DNA from: Verrucomicrobiales bacterium
Lineage (GTDB): Bacteria; Verrucomicrobiota; Verrucomicrobiia; Verrucomicrobiales; DEV007
DNA: 64,000 bases
Reading direction: 5' to 3'
Assembly (NCBI GenBank): GCA_029213005.1
Contig: JARGPI010000011.1
Coordinates: 154,984-218,983 of the forward strand
In this document: positions 7,747 through 15,852 of the stretch, in pieces
Layout of the letters: every line of letters begins with the position of its first letter
How positions within the stretch are numbered: position 1 is the stretch's first letter
Notes under the pieces: generated by a model
Told to the model about the DNA's origin: nothing
Database searches by the model: none
The model's input: only the letters and a program-made list of their open reading frames with translations
Program-made: the position numbers and the translations under genes

Positions 7747-8886
7747 CTACCGATTTGATAGCAAACCGGAAGCGACAAATTTCTTTACATCCTCTTCCCG
7801 GTGCGCCGCTGACAGGGTAATCCGCAACCGCGCGGTTCCCCGGGGCACCGTGGGAAATCGGATCGCCGGAACCAGATAGCCCTTCTCGCGAAGTTGACTC
7901 GACACCGCGAGTGCCGCCTCATTTTCACCGATCACGACAGGAATAATCGCGCTGGTCGCCGATGGATCGACACAATGAATATTTCGCCAGAGTTTTTCTC
8001 TGAGGGAATCACCACTGTCGCTTTGCACCTTTTCCAGGGCGGCCGCAATCGTCTCAGCCAGGGCCGGAGAGGGTGCCGTTGAGTAAATAAAACTCCGGGC
8101 CCGGTTGATCAACCAATCGATCCAGGCACGCTCCGCGCAGACGTAACCACCCGATAGTCCCACCGCTTTGCTAAAAGTCCCCATTTGAAAATCAATCATA
8201 TCCTCCACCCCCAACTCCGCTGCGAGCCCTCTGCCCTGAGGCCCTATCACCCCAACCGCATGCGCCTCATCTACCATCAAGAGAGCTCCCGAGGAACGGG
8301 TCGCTTCGCAAATTTCCTTCAGAGGCGCAAGATCCCCATCCATACTGAAGACGGATTCCGTCACAACGAGAACCCGGCTTTGACCGGACTGATTTTTGTC
8401 CGCCCACTGAAGATGGGATTTCAGTTTCTCCACGTTGTTATGCGGGAAAACCCGAATCGTCGCCCCGCTCATTTTGGCACCATCGATCAGGGAGGCGTGG
8501 CAAAGTTTATCGAGAATTACAATATCTTCCTTCCCCACAACCGCCGTGATTGTTCCTGTCGCAGCGGCGAACCCCGATGAAAAAGTGAGCGCGGCGGCAG
8601 TCTTTTTCATCGCCGCGATCGCCTCCTCCAACTCGATATGGGGAGCCATCGTCCCGCTGACCAGTCGCGAGGCACCGGAACCAATTCCATACTTCCCGAT
8701 CGCTTCCTGATAGATCGCTTTTAAGCCGTCATCATTAGCGAGACCGAGGTAGTCGTTCGATGAAAAATTCAACAGCTGCTCCGGGCCGATTTCTATATCA
8801 GGGCGCTGAGGCCCGGATAAAATCCGCAGCTCACGGCGCAGCCCGGAGGCCGATAGGTCGTCCAGATCCTGTTGCGGGTCTCGCAT
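7747..8886 (-). CDS. bioF: 8-amino-7-oxononanoate synthase (biotin synthesis)
   Basis: PLP enzyme condensing pimeloyl thioester with L-alanine, the first committed step of the biotin ring pathway. 379 residues, normal for BioF. It shows NFSSNDYLGL (40-49), the PLP Asp region DEAHAVG (206-212) and the Schiff-base Lys240 in GTFSKAVG. Related alpha-oxoamine synthases (Kbl, serine palmitoyltransferase) share these motifs, so the biotin role is the most likely but not certain reading. No other bio genes are next to it. It is 9 bp downstream of the S41-like gene on the same strand and may be co-transcribed with it. Confidence 0.88.
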   Translation of the reverse strand: MRDPQQDLDDLSASGLRRELRILSGPQRPDIEIGPEQLLNFSSNDYLGLANDDGLKAIYQEAIGKYGIGSGASRLVSGTMAPHIELEEAIAAMKKTAAALTFSSGFAAATGTITAVVGKEDIVILDKLCHASLIDGAKMSGATIRVFPHNNVEKLKSHLQWADKNQSGQSRVLVVTESVFSMDGDLAPLKEICEATRSSGALLMVDEAHAVGVIGPQGRGLAAELGVEDMIDFQMGTFSKAVGLSGGYVCAERAWIDWLINRARSFIYSTAPSPALAETIAAALEKVQSDSGDSLREKLWRNIHCVDPSATSAIIPVVIGENEAALAVSSQLREKGYLVPAIRFPTVPRGTARLRITLSAAHREEDVKKFVASGLLSNR

Positions 8887-8895
8887 CGATCCCGG

Positions 8896-10074
8896 TTAAT
8901 ACCGCTTTTTGCGCCGCTTTCCGGACTCCAGAAAATCGCGGGTCAGCAGGATGTCGACCGCCTTTTGCAAAACCCGGTCTTCCGGCGGTTCGGTGTCCCA
9001 CTCAGTTTCCCTGCCGTTACTTTTTGCCAGGTAGTACTCCAACTCCGGATCGGTTCCCGCGACCAGTGCCGCTTCGTTCATTCTGGGACGCTCTTTTTGA
9101 AACAGGTAGGTATTGAGAGATTTCCCCGCTTGAGTCGCCTTGTAGACCTCGTGCTTCGACTCCACATCAGGATCGGTCGGCAACTCAGGAATGACTCCTT
9201 TTTGAAAGATCGAACTCTCGTCATCCAAAATCACTTCAGCGATGGCGTAGCGCAAAATCCGGTCATCCCCGATAGCGACATCCCGGTATTCCACCGTAAG
9301 ACCTTTGGTTTTCTCTCCAATCACGAGACTCTTGTTTTTCCGCTGCAACACGGCGGCAATGATCTCACCGACATTTCCCGTCTCGTGATCAACGAGGATC
9401 ACCACTTCTTTACCCCAGGAAACCGGATTGGGCTTCGAAGGAAACAGCACAGGGCGCTCATTTCCCGGACGGCGGATCTTGAACAGCAGCTCGTTAGGTG
9501 GTCGAAAGCGACTTAAAATTTCCGAGGCGATCATAAAATCGGCCTGGGGCTGAGGGGATCGCAAATCGAGCAGGAGGGTTTTGATTTTTTCCTCCCCCCG
9601 GAATTCGGTCATAACCTGATCGAAGGACGACAGCTCATCTTTACTGAAACGACCAAACCGGATGTAGGCAATCTCATCGTTAACCCGCGCGGAATGAAAG
9701 GGATATGGCGAGTCCCGGGCCGAGCGGGATGCCTCCGTCAGCAACATAGCTCCAAAATCGAGGCGTTCGAGAAGTCCCTGAATAGCGGCGCGGTTTAACG
9801 AAAGATAATCCAGATCTTCCCGCTTAATATACTCCGACCGCAGCAGACGAAAGGCTTCCTGAAGATTCGCTTGATTCAAACCATCGACCAGTGTTTCCAA
9901 ACTGTATCCGGTGAGGTCATTCACCGAGCCCTGCTGAATTTCCAGAGTACCCTTTTGAATCGCGATTTCCGCCGAATGCAACTCAGCCGGTGTTGTGATC
10001 GGCTCTTTTTCATCCGCCAGGAGCGATGAAAAACAGATTAAAATTACCCAAACGGATCTGAAACAGCTCCCCAT
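8896..10074 (-). CDS. S41 peptidase-fold protein lacking the catalytic Ser and Lys
   Basis: Secreted protein with the C-terminal part of a tail-specific (S41/CtpA-like) protease fold: LLLDLRSPQ (about 180-188 of the longest frame), then VVILVDHETGNVGEIIAAVLQ and LVIGEKTKGLTVEY. In active members the nucleophile lies in a SASE-type segment; here both Ser positions are Asn247 and Gly249. The FGKG Lys aligns with Leu272. The dyad therefore appears lost and the protein should be a binding or scaffold protein. I start at ATG 10074, directly before a signal peptide (FRSVWVILICFSSLLADE); the frame runs up to ATG 10113, 3 bp after the PQQ-propeller gene, so the two are co-transcribed. Confidence 0.8.
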   Translation of the reverse strand: MGSCFRSVWVILICFSSLLADEKEPITTPAELHSAEIAIQKGTLEIQQGSVNDLTGYSLETLVDGLNQANLQEAFRLLRSEYIKREDLDYLSLNRAAIQGLLERLDFGAMLLTEASRSARDSPYPFHSARVNDEIAYIRFGRFSKDELSSFDQVMTEFRGEEKIKTLLLDLRSPQPQADFMIASEILSRFRPPNELLFKIRRPGNERPVLFPSKPNPVSWGKEVVILVDHETGNVGEIIAAVLQRKNKSLVIGEKTKGLTVEYRDVAIGDDRILRYAIAEVILDDESSIFQKGVIPELPTDPDVESKHEVYKATQAGKSLNTYLFQKERPRMNEAALVAGTDPELEYYLAKSNGRETEWDTEPPEDRVLQKAVDILLTRDFLESGKRRKKRY

Positions 10075-10116
10075 AGGTCGGATGATAAGGGTCAGAAGCA
10101 TGAATTTCCACATAAA

Positions 10117-11433
10117 CTATGATTTACTGAGATCATAACAGATTAGCCGCCGTCCCATCTCATTTTGATTAATAAACAGTCGGCCATTGCTAATCACCGG
10201 CGGCGCCCAGGTTTCCGGAGCATAAAAAAGACGTCCCTTCGACATGATGGCCGGCCCCCGGGAGGAAAGCACAAAACGGACCAGCGAACCATTCTCACTG
10301 ATACAGAGAAACGTCCCCGCCACATAAATCATGTGGGCATGCCCCATACTGATCGGGATATCGCGACCTTTCCAGGGGATCGTGGTTTTGAAAAAGCCCT
10401 CATTCCAGTATTGGCGGCCCGTCATCGCATCAAAAGCACACATCAGACCGGAATTTCCGCTGAACCCGTAAATGATCCCATCGTGGTAAATCGGAGTTTG
10501 GAACTGGCAGTTGAAATCGCGGGACGTCCAGAGAACCCGTGCCTTGAAGTTCTCATCGTAACTCAGCATGACGCCTCCCTTGCCGTAATCCTCCGTAATG
10601 AAAATGCGATTTTGGCCACAGGGAACCGGTGCCGCCGCATTAACGCTCGCGAAATTGTCCGATCGCCAGAAAAATTCATCATCAAGCTCCCCGTTCTCCG
10701 GATCGATGCAAAGCAATCCGCCATGTGGGGGCTTCACCTTCCCGCCCGCAAAGACAAAGAGGCGATCCACCCCGTTGATTTCTGTCACGATCGGCGAAGA
10801 ATAGCTTCCGTTCCAGGCGTGAGAAGTCCGCCAGATCTCCTCTCCCGTCTTTTTATCCAGCGCCACCACACAGGCACCGGGAGCTCCGACATGAACAATC
10901 AGCTTGTCCTGATAAGGCAGCGGGCACGACCCATAGCCAAAGAAAAACGGAGATTCCCCAAAACGCTCCGCGAGATTCATCTGCCAGACGATTTTACCCG
11001 TGGCGAGTTCAAAAGCGATCAGATCGCCGTCATTTCCCAGAGTGTAGATCGTCTTCGTCTCCACGTCAGCGACCGGACTGGATCTCGGCATATCCGTCAC
11101 TCCATAGGATTGATCGATCTTCACGGCGTAACTGTGTTTCCATTTCACCTCACCGGTCTTTGCATCGAGACAGTGGATGACCTCCTCACTTTCAACGAGA
11201 TGCATCAGCACAACCATGTCATCGACCACGATGGGTCCCGCATGCCCTTTGCCCTTTTCAAATTCCCAGAGCTTTTCAGGACCCTCCTCCGGAAAATTCA
11301 GATCGAGCTCCGTTTCATCGCAATACAAATTCAGATGAGGCCCGAGAAAGTGCGGCCAGTCATCAGCCCGCACGGAGGAAACCGCAGAGATCGCAAAAAC
11401 AGTGAGAATGAGGTATCGGAAGCTATGAAACAT
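10117..11433 (-). CDS. Secreted PQQ-type beta-propeller protein
   Basis: About 438-residue secreted beta-propeller of the PQQ-like repeat class (BamB-like and alcohol-dehydrogenase-like proteins). Repeat signatures include VVALDKKTGEEIWRTSH, LIAFELATGKIVWQMN and HCLDAKTGEVKWKH, which are WD-like blades ending in W/Y. DWPHFLGPH after the leader is a start often seen in Verrucomicrobia and Planctomycetes. I use ATG 11433, which opens a signal peptide (MFHSFRYLILTVFAISAVSSVRA), rather than the frame's upstream limit at 11490. No enzyme residues are evident. It is co-transcribed with the dead S41-like protein, and the two may form a complex in the periplasm. Confidence 0.87.
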   Translation of the reverse strand: MFHSFRYLILTVFAISAVSSVRADDWPHFLGPHLNLYCDETELDLNFPEEGPEKLWEFEKGKGHAGPIVVDDMVVLMHLVESEEVIHCLDAKTGEVKWKHSYAVKIDQSYGVTDMPRSSPVADVETKTIYTLGNDGDLIAFELATGKIVWQMNLAERFGESPFFFGYGSCPLPYQDKLIVHVGAPGACVVALDKKTGEEIWRTSHAWNGSYSSPIVTEINGVDRLFVFAGGKVKPPHGGLLCIDPENGELDDEFFWRSDNFASVNAAAPVPCGQNRIFITEDYGKGGVMLSYDENFKARVLWTSRDFNCQFQTPIYHDGIIYGFSGNSGLMCAFDAMTGRQYWNEGFFKTTIPWKGRDIPISMGHAHMIYVAGTFLCISENGSLVRFVLSSRGPAIMSKGRLFYAPETWAPPVISNGRLFINQNEMGRRLICYDLSKS

Positions 11434-11856
11434 CGGCCTAAGTCTAAACGTGAAATATCGGATTGAAGCAACTTTTTCACGTACAAACAACGACTAAGAC
11501 GCCCTCCCATTGGAGGAAATCCGATACCGCTGGCTGGACAGCCACCATATTTTGAGTTTCCAACGCCAAATTGAATCATTTTAACCACACAGCCTCGCCT
11601 GAACTCACGCGCCGATTCAAAAGCCAAAAAAAACGGTCCTCAAGCCAACCCGAAAGCGGGATCCGCAACTCATTCATCAGTGTCATCCAATGGACCTCAT
11701 CCTTTCGCTCTTATCCGTGCTAAAAAATCTCCCTCACAAACCGCCAGCCTGTCGTCGGGTGCGGAGACCCTCCACTACGTTCGCTAAATCCAGCGCCATT
11801 CGCCATAGGCTAATACTTGAAATGAACCCGGGGCAGCAGAAGATAGCGCTACAAAA
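11434..11856. other. 423-bp non-coding stretch
   Basis: No supported gene on either strand; the short frames here have no family features. It separates the minus-strand propeller gene from a plus-strand AT-rich pair, so it must hold divergent promoters. A 14-mer CTGAACTCACGCGC at 11599-11612 recurs with one mismatch just after the AT-rich gene pair (12653-12666). Confidence 0.5.
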
Positions 11857-12324
11857 ATGGAAACCCTTTTATTCTTACTGGTATTGTTTGGTGGCGGGTA
11901 TCTATGGCTTGCAGGGAAAGACAGATTTGACGAATTTCGAACAAGGAGGCTGCTTGCGAAGCTGGCCCTTGAAAGGAGACGGAAGGATTTTGATGAATTT
12001 TGGGCTAGTTCGTCTCAGTCATTCTCTAAAGAAGTTGCATCGTTTATGTATTCTTTGATAAGAGAGCTTTTGCAGGAACTTAATTTCCACCCCGACTTCC
12101 CTTTACATCCTGAAGATCACTTGCTGAAGATCCTGGGTAACAACGAATACTACACAGAGCATATTTTCGATATAACAGTTGAGGAGTTTGCCAGCGACGA
12201 CTTCGATTTTGACGATGACTATTTTGTGTTCCCAAAGATGGTCGAAAAGACGGTCGATGAGTTAATAACCGTCACAGATTCTTACATTCAAAATATTCAA
12301 AATCATAAAAAAAGACCCCGATGA
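11857..12324 (+). CDS. Hypothetical membrane-anchored protein
   Basis: Not assigned to a family. 155 residues: an N-terminal membrane segment (about 3-19), a basic Arg/Lys stretch (28-43), helical middle and an acidic segment rich in Asp and Phe (about 115-127). The basic stretch after the segment predicts the soluble part faces the cytoplasm. Base composition is clearly more AT-rich than most of the window, which suggests acquired DNA. Its TGA overlaps the ATG of the next gene (ATGA), so the two are coupled. Confidence 0.65.
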   Translation: METLLFLLVLFGGGYLWLAGKDRFDEFRTRRLLAKLALERRRKDFDEFWASSSQSFSKEVASFMYSLIRELLQELNFHPDFPLHPEDHLLKILGNNEYYTEHIFDITVEEFASDDFDFDDDYFVFPKMVEKTVDELITVTDSYIQNIQNHKKRPR

Positions 12325-12656
12325 AGTTAAAAGCAAAGACCTTACTTTGGATCGCTTTTACTATCGGATCAGCCTCATCGATTTCGGCAGGATTTTCGTT
12401 TCTCCTATGGGCCGACCTTGCGGTGCACTTTAAAGCGACTCAGCACTATCCCGAAGGAGGATTGGCATTTTCATTCGCATTTTATCCTTGGCTGTTCACC
12501 CTGATTTCTGGACTTTTATACACTCTTTTTCTCGCAACTCTTACGATCCACCTCGTTGCCACTCGATTTCGACTTCAAAAATCAATCGCGCTGTTTTCAC
12601 TGACGATAATATCTGCTATACCATTCCCTACCTTGCTCGCAATGATTCTTAGCTGA
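12321..12656 (+). CDS. Hypothetical integral membrane protein
   Basis: Small unrecognised protein of 111 residues with three or four hydrophobic segments (about 7-29, 52-75 and 90-110) and almost no soluble part. It overlaps the 155-residue gene by 4 bp and shares its AT-rich composition, so the pair probably acts together at the inner membrane. No motif points to a transporter or immunity family. The pair sits next to a toxin-antitoxin locus in an accessory stretch. Confidence 0.65.
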   Translation: MKLKAKTLLWIAFTIGSASSISAGFSFLLWADLAVHFKATQHYPEGGLAFSFAFYPWLFTLISGLLYTLFLATLTIHLVATRFRLQKSIALFSLTIISAIPFPTLLAMILS

Positions 12657-12893
12657 ACCCACGCGCTTTTGCCCGCTACTACTTTTCAGAAAACATATTG
12701 GAATATTGAGGGCAGGCCTGGCCCCGGATTACTATTGTTCAATGTTTTTGCCCCCCGTCCCCTTACATTTACGTGCTGTTGACGCCGAAAGATGCAAGGG
12801 GAGCTTCGCTTGGGGACCAGCTTTGCTTTAAAACAGCCTGTCTGTTCCGGCGCTTGGCGAGCTTCTTTCTCGTTTCAGGTCCAGGGAATAATA

Positions 12894-13289
12894 TTAAGTA
12901 AGATGCCAGACGCGGTCTACCTTGAAAGCGTCAAGAGCTCCGTCCTTTGATAAAATCGGAATTCCGGCATCGATTGCCTGTGCGGCAAGAATCCTGTCGA
13001 AAGGATCCCGGTGGACGGCTTCAAATTTCGCTGCTCTGGCCGAAGCACTGAGTGTGACAGTTTTCTCAACCCATCCTTCAGCGCCTACCTCATCCGCCAG
13101 ATTGTCGACGAGTTGGGGAGGTAGCTGAAGCTTCCCGAGTCTGTTTTTAAGCAGCATTTCATATCCGGAAATCGCACTGAAATAGATCGTATTTTCGGAA
13201 TCCGAGACAATCTCAGCGACTGATTTTGGTAAATTCGAGTCGTTCGCCCACCACCACAAGGCGACATGGGTATCGAGTAAATAGTCCAT
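12894..13289 (-). CDS. PIN-domain toxin (VapC type)
   Basis: Predicted ribonuclease toxin of 131 residues. The acidic metal-binding residues of PIN domains are in place: Asp6 in LLDTHVALWW, Glu44 in SGYEMLLK, and Asp95 and Asp98 in HRDPFDRI. The DTHVALWW start and RDPFDR motif match the VapC subgroup paired with Phd/YefM-like antitoxins. The ATG directly follows the antitoxin stop codon (TAAATG). It would be held inactive by the antitoxin and cut tRNA or rRNA when released; the target is unknown. Confidence 0.92.
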   Translation of the reverse strand: MDYLLDTHVALWWWANDSNLPKSVAEIVSDSENTIYFSAISGYEMLLKNRLGKLQLPPQLVDNLADEVGAEGWVEKTVTLSASARAAKFEAVHRDPFDRILAAQAIDAGIPILSKDGALDAFKVDRVWHLT

Positions 13290-13514
13290 TTAGTTTTCCC
13301 AGGCTGCCAATTCCTCTTCGATTAAGGGTTCGAAAAAATTGTCCATTTGAATCTGACCGGCAAATCGGCCGGGAACGGATTTTTGTTTAATGGAAACTGG
13401 TTCCAGCCTTACCAATGGCCTTCCTGCTTTGGCAATAATAACCTCCTCTCCTTCGAGAGCGGCTTTTAAAAGCTTGGATAGCGTACTTTTGGCTTCATGA
13501 ACATTAACGATCAT
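13290..13514 (-). CDS. Antitoxin, Phd/YefM type
   Basis: Partner of the PIN toxin. 74 residues: the N-terminal part MIVNVHEAKSTLSKLLKAAL followed by GEEVIIAKAGRPLVRL is the DNA-binding Phd/YefM fold, and the acidic C-terminal tail (about 50-74) should bind the toxin. It is transcribed first and ends immediately before the toxin start. Such antitoxins repress their own promoter; two TTAGCTAA-like sites lie just upstream at 13523-13543. Confidence 0.92.
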   Translation of the reverse strand: MIVNVHEAKSTLSKLLKAALEGEEVIIAKAGRPLVRLEPVSIKQKSVPGRFAGQIQMDNFFEPLIEEELAAWEN

Positions 13515-13522
13515 TGGTCTAG

Positions 13523-13543
13523 ATTAGCTAATAAGTTGGCTAA
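13523..13543. promoter_or_regulatory. Putative antitoxin operator
   Basis: A perfect 10-bp palindrome ATTAGCTAAT (13523-13532) and a second near copy TTGGCTAA (13536-13543), 12 bp apart, lie 9 bp upstream of the antitoxin start. Position, symmetry and duplication fit an autoregulatory Phd-type operator; this is inferred from position alone. Confidence 0.45.
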
Positions 13544-13720
13544 GTCAAGTTTTAGGCGCTGCTGCGTATGGTGCCATTCCGCTTGAGCCACTCAATTCTA
13601 TTACGGCGATTGTGATAGTGATTGGAGGGGTTATAATTGGTTTGCGATGGGATTCCTAACTTCGATCCGTTTTGCCCCTTCCAAATTCCCGGAATGATAT
13701 TTTTGTGCTAAACTCCGCTA

Positions 13721-14884
13721 ATGAAGACCGAGCTGTCCGCCCTTGCCCTCCCCGTTCTCTTAAGTTTTTTCTTTCTAACTGGTTGTGGTGGTAGTGATCC
13801 GGATAGTGCAAACTCATCGAACCGCCGGCAAATTTCCGAAGCGGAAATCGAGCTGCGCTCGAAATGGAAGCAGCGTCAAGTTCGGGACCGGCATCACAAT
13901 AAGGAAGTCGCCGGGGAGATCTTAAAACTGGCATTTGCTGACGACATCGAAACTCTGGAAAGTCGTTATCAGCAATATCGATCTGAGGGAGGACACACGG
14001 AGTCGGGGGATCGTAAGTTGGTAGCCTTCTACAGTGTTTTCGGTCAATACTCCGATTGGAACCAGGTTGATCCAGAGCGGTATTACGGGGATCTGGAAAC
14101 CATGCTGAAAAAATGGATAGAGACCTATCCCGAGTCACCCGGGCCTATTGTAGCTCTTGCCGCCCTCTACACAAACTGGGCCTGGCACTGGCGATCAGCT
14201 AAGTGGGCTTCTGAGGTAAACAACAAGCAATGGGAGGGTTTTCGCGATTCGCTCGACAAAGCCAGTGATGTCTTAACGACTTACGAAGAAGTCGGGAAGG
14301 AAGATGGCCAGTTTCACCGGATAAAATTAAAAGTGGGACTTGGCCAATCATGGCCTCATGAGAAAATGCAGGCGACGTTCGACTCATCGCAGGAGATAGT
14401 ACCCGACTATTGGGGCAGCTACTATGCGGTATGCTATTTCCTTCTGCCCCGATGGTATGGAGAAAACGAATCGGATTGGCACGATTGGCTTGTTAATGAG
14501 TTGGGAAATGCATCTGAAAAAGTCGACTCTACCAGGTTGGACGAAATCTATGCACAGGTTTGTGTCGCACTTCACAACGTGGCATACAACGGGCGGGATG
14601 AACCGAGAATGACGGAAGTCATCGACATCGATTGGGAGAGATTGAAACGAGGCGCTAATTCCTGGATGACTCGATTTCCTCAAGCATCCCGTTTACCCTC
14701 CCGATATTTGCTTACAGCCATGTATGCCGGCGATTTCCCCGAGGCGAAGAAGATCGTCGAGTCGATGAATTTCGAATACGACGGCTGGGAATGGTGGGGC
14801 AAAGATGACCCTCAATTTTTCGGAATTCTGGAGTTTCTTCAAAATTGGACAGAGGAGTCAGATCAGGGTGAAAATCCAGAGTAG
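13721..14884 (+). CDS. Hypothetical lipoprotein
   Basis: Predicted lipoprotein of 387 residues. The signal peptide ends in a lipobox, LTGCGG, with Cys22 as the lipidated residue. The mature protein is rich in Trp, Tyr and charged residues, with segments such as DYWGSYYAVCYFLLPRWYGENES (about residues 228-250) that suggest alpha-helical repeats; a TPR-like solenoid is possible but no clean repeat is visible. No family was recognised. It stands alone, 206 bp after the toxin-antitoxin locus. Confidence 0.78.
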   Translation: MKTELSALALPVLLSFFFLTGCGGSDPDSANSSNRRQISEAEIELRSKWKQRQVRDRHHNKEVAGEILKLAFADDIETLESRYQQYRSEGGHTESGDRKLVAFYSVFGQYSDWNQVDPERYYGDLETMLKKWIETYPESPGPIVALAALYTNWAWHWRSAKWASEVNNKQWEGFRDSLDKASDVLTTYEEVGKEDGQFHRIKLKVGLGQSWPHEKMQATFDSSQEIVPDYWGSYYAVCYFLLPRWYGENESDWHDWLVNELGNASEKVDSTRLDEIYAQVCVALHNVAYNGRDEPRMTEVIDIDWERLKRGANSWMTRFPQASRLPSRYLLTAMYAGDFPEAKKIVESMNFEYDGWEWWGKDDPQFFGILEFLQNWTEESDQGENPE

Positions 14885-14942
14885 ATTGTGAACAGTTGAG
14901 AAATATCAGGTCGCGAACCAGAAAGTAAGGTAAATTTTTACC

Positions 14943-15656
14943 ATGGTGATTTTAAAATCCTATTCCAACGCGGAGGCGGCCTACGTCGATTCCGCCTTTC
15001 TTTCCAGCGAAGTTGTCGTTGTGGATGAGCATGCCATCGGCGGAAACCTACTGGGAACGGCATCACCGGGTTCAATTCGCATTGAGGTAGCCGAAGCCGA
15101 TTTTGAATGGGCCGAAAAGCTGCTCCGGGAAAGCGAAGAGGCTGAAGACCTACACCCTGCACCGGATCGGCTACCTATTTTACTGCCGGAACCATCGGAG
15201 GAAGACCGAAGAATCGTGACGGTTTTTCGCACCTTAATCTATATTGATCTGATTGTTTTCCTACTGACCTCTTTCTTTCCCTCGATCTATGGTTCAACAC
15301 CTCCACAGGATATACAGAACTATCTGGATGGACTGGCCATCTCCGAGGACTCGTGGTTTTTTGCCTACAGTTTCTGGCCAATCCATTCGAGCATCGTTCT
15401 ATTGTCATCGTTGCTGATGCTGGCGATGCTGAACCCCGGTCGATGGATTTACCTTCTTTCTCTGGTCACCGGGCTTTTGCTATTCTGGGGTCCGCCTCCG
15501 TACATAGGCAGCGCAGCAGGAAATACCGTAGCCAGTTTGCAATGGGTTCTGGTAGGAACCATCGCGACGATGTCATTTCTTCACCCGGTATCGAAATATT
15601 TCAGAAACCGGCTCACAACAGACCCGTTACCCCGCAGCAAAAACACTGATGCATAA
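14943..15656 (+). CDS. DUF2007-type domain protein with membrane segments
   Basis: 237 residues. The first 65 (MVILKSYSNAEAAYVDSAFLSSE... then IRIEVAEADFEWAEKLL) match the DUF2007 pattern, a small ferredoxin-like domain called a putative signal-transducing domain. The rest has four hydrophobic segments (about 98-115, 140-160, 168-185 and 200-217), so the domain is tethered to the inner membrane. The function is unknown. It ends 26 bp before the left copy of the duplicated helicase 5' end. Confidence 0.75.
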   Translation: MVILKSYSNAEAAYVDSAFLSSEVVVVDEHAIGGNLLGTASPGSIRIEVAEADFEWAEKLLRESEEAEDLHPAPDRLPILLPEPSEEDRRIVTVFRTLIYIDLIVFLLTSFFPSIYGSTPPQDIQNYLDGLAISEDSWFFAYSFWPIHSSIVLLSSLLMLAMLNPGRWIYLLSLVTGLLLFWGPPPYIGSAAGNTVASLQWVLVGTIATMSFLHPVSKYFRNRLTTDPLPRSKNTDA

Positions 15657-15682
15657 CCCCGGAAACAATTCCAAATTCCGAT

Positions 15683-15765
15683 TTTCTGTGTGGTATCGCT
15701 CGGGATAATGCCCGCTCTGGCAAAAGTTGAATCTTCCGACCCTGACAAAATCCTGAATGCTTTCC
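15683..15765 (+). pseudogene. Truncated copy of the helicase gene 5' end (83 bp)
   Basis: This 83-bp stretch is identical to 20847-20929 except for two bases. It covers 25 bp of leader, the ATG (15708) and codons for [13 protein letters not shown](K)ILNAF; after 15765 the match stops and the frame goes on into unrelated sequence. It is a remnant, not a working gene. With the intact copy it forms direct repeats around the kinase/sigma factor module. Confidence 0.93.
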
Positions 15766-15852
15766 AACAATTCCCTGTGCTGGACCTGACGAGTTGTTCG
15801 AAAAATTCCCGCAGGGGCGTGCGTGATTTCTTATCCAGATACCCGTGGGAAT

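Noticed and set aside
10165..11466. 433-residue open frame on the plus strand
   Set aside because: Antisense to the PQQ-type propeller, with no conserved features.
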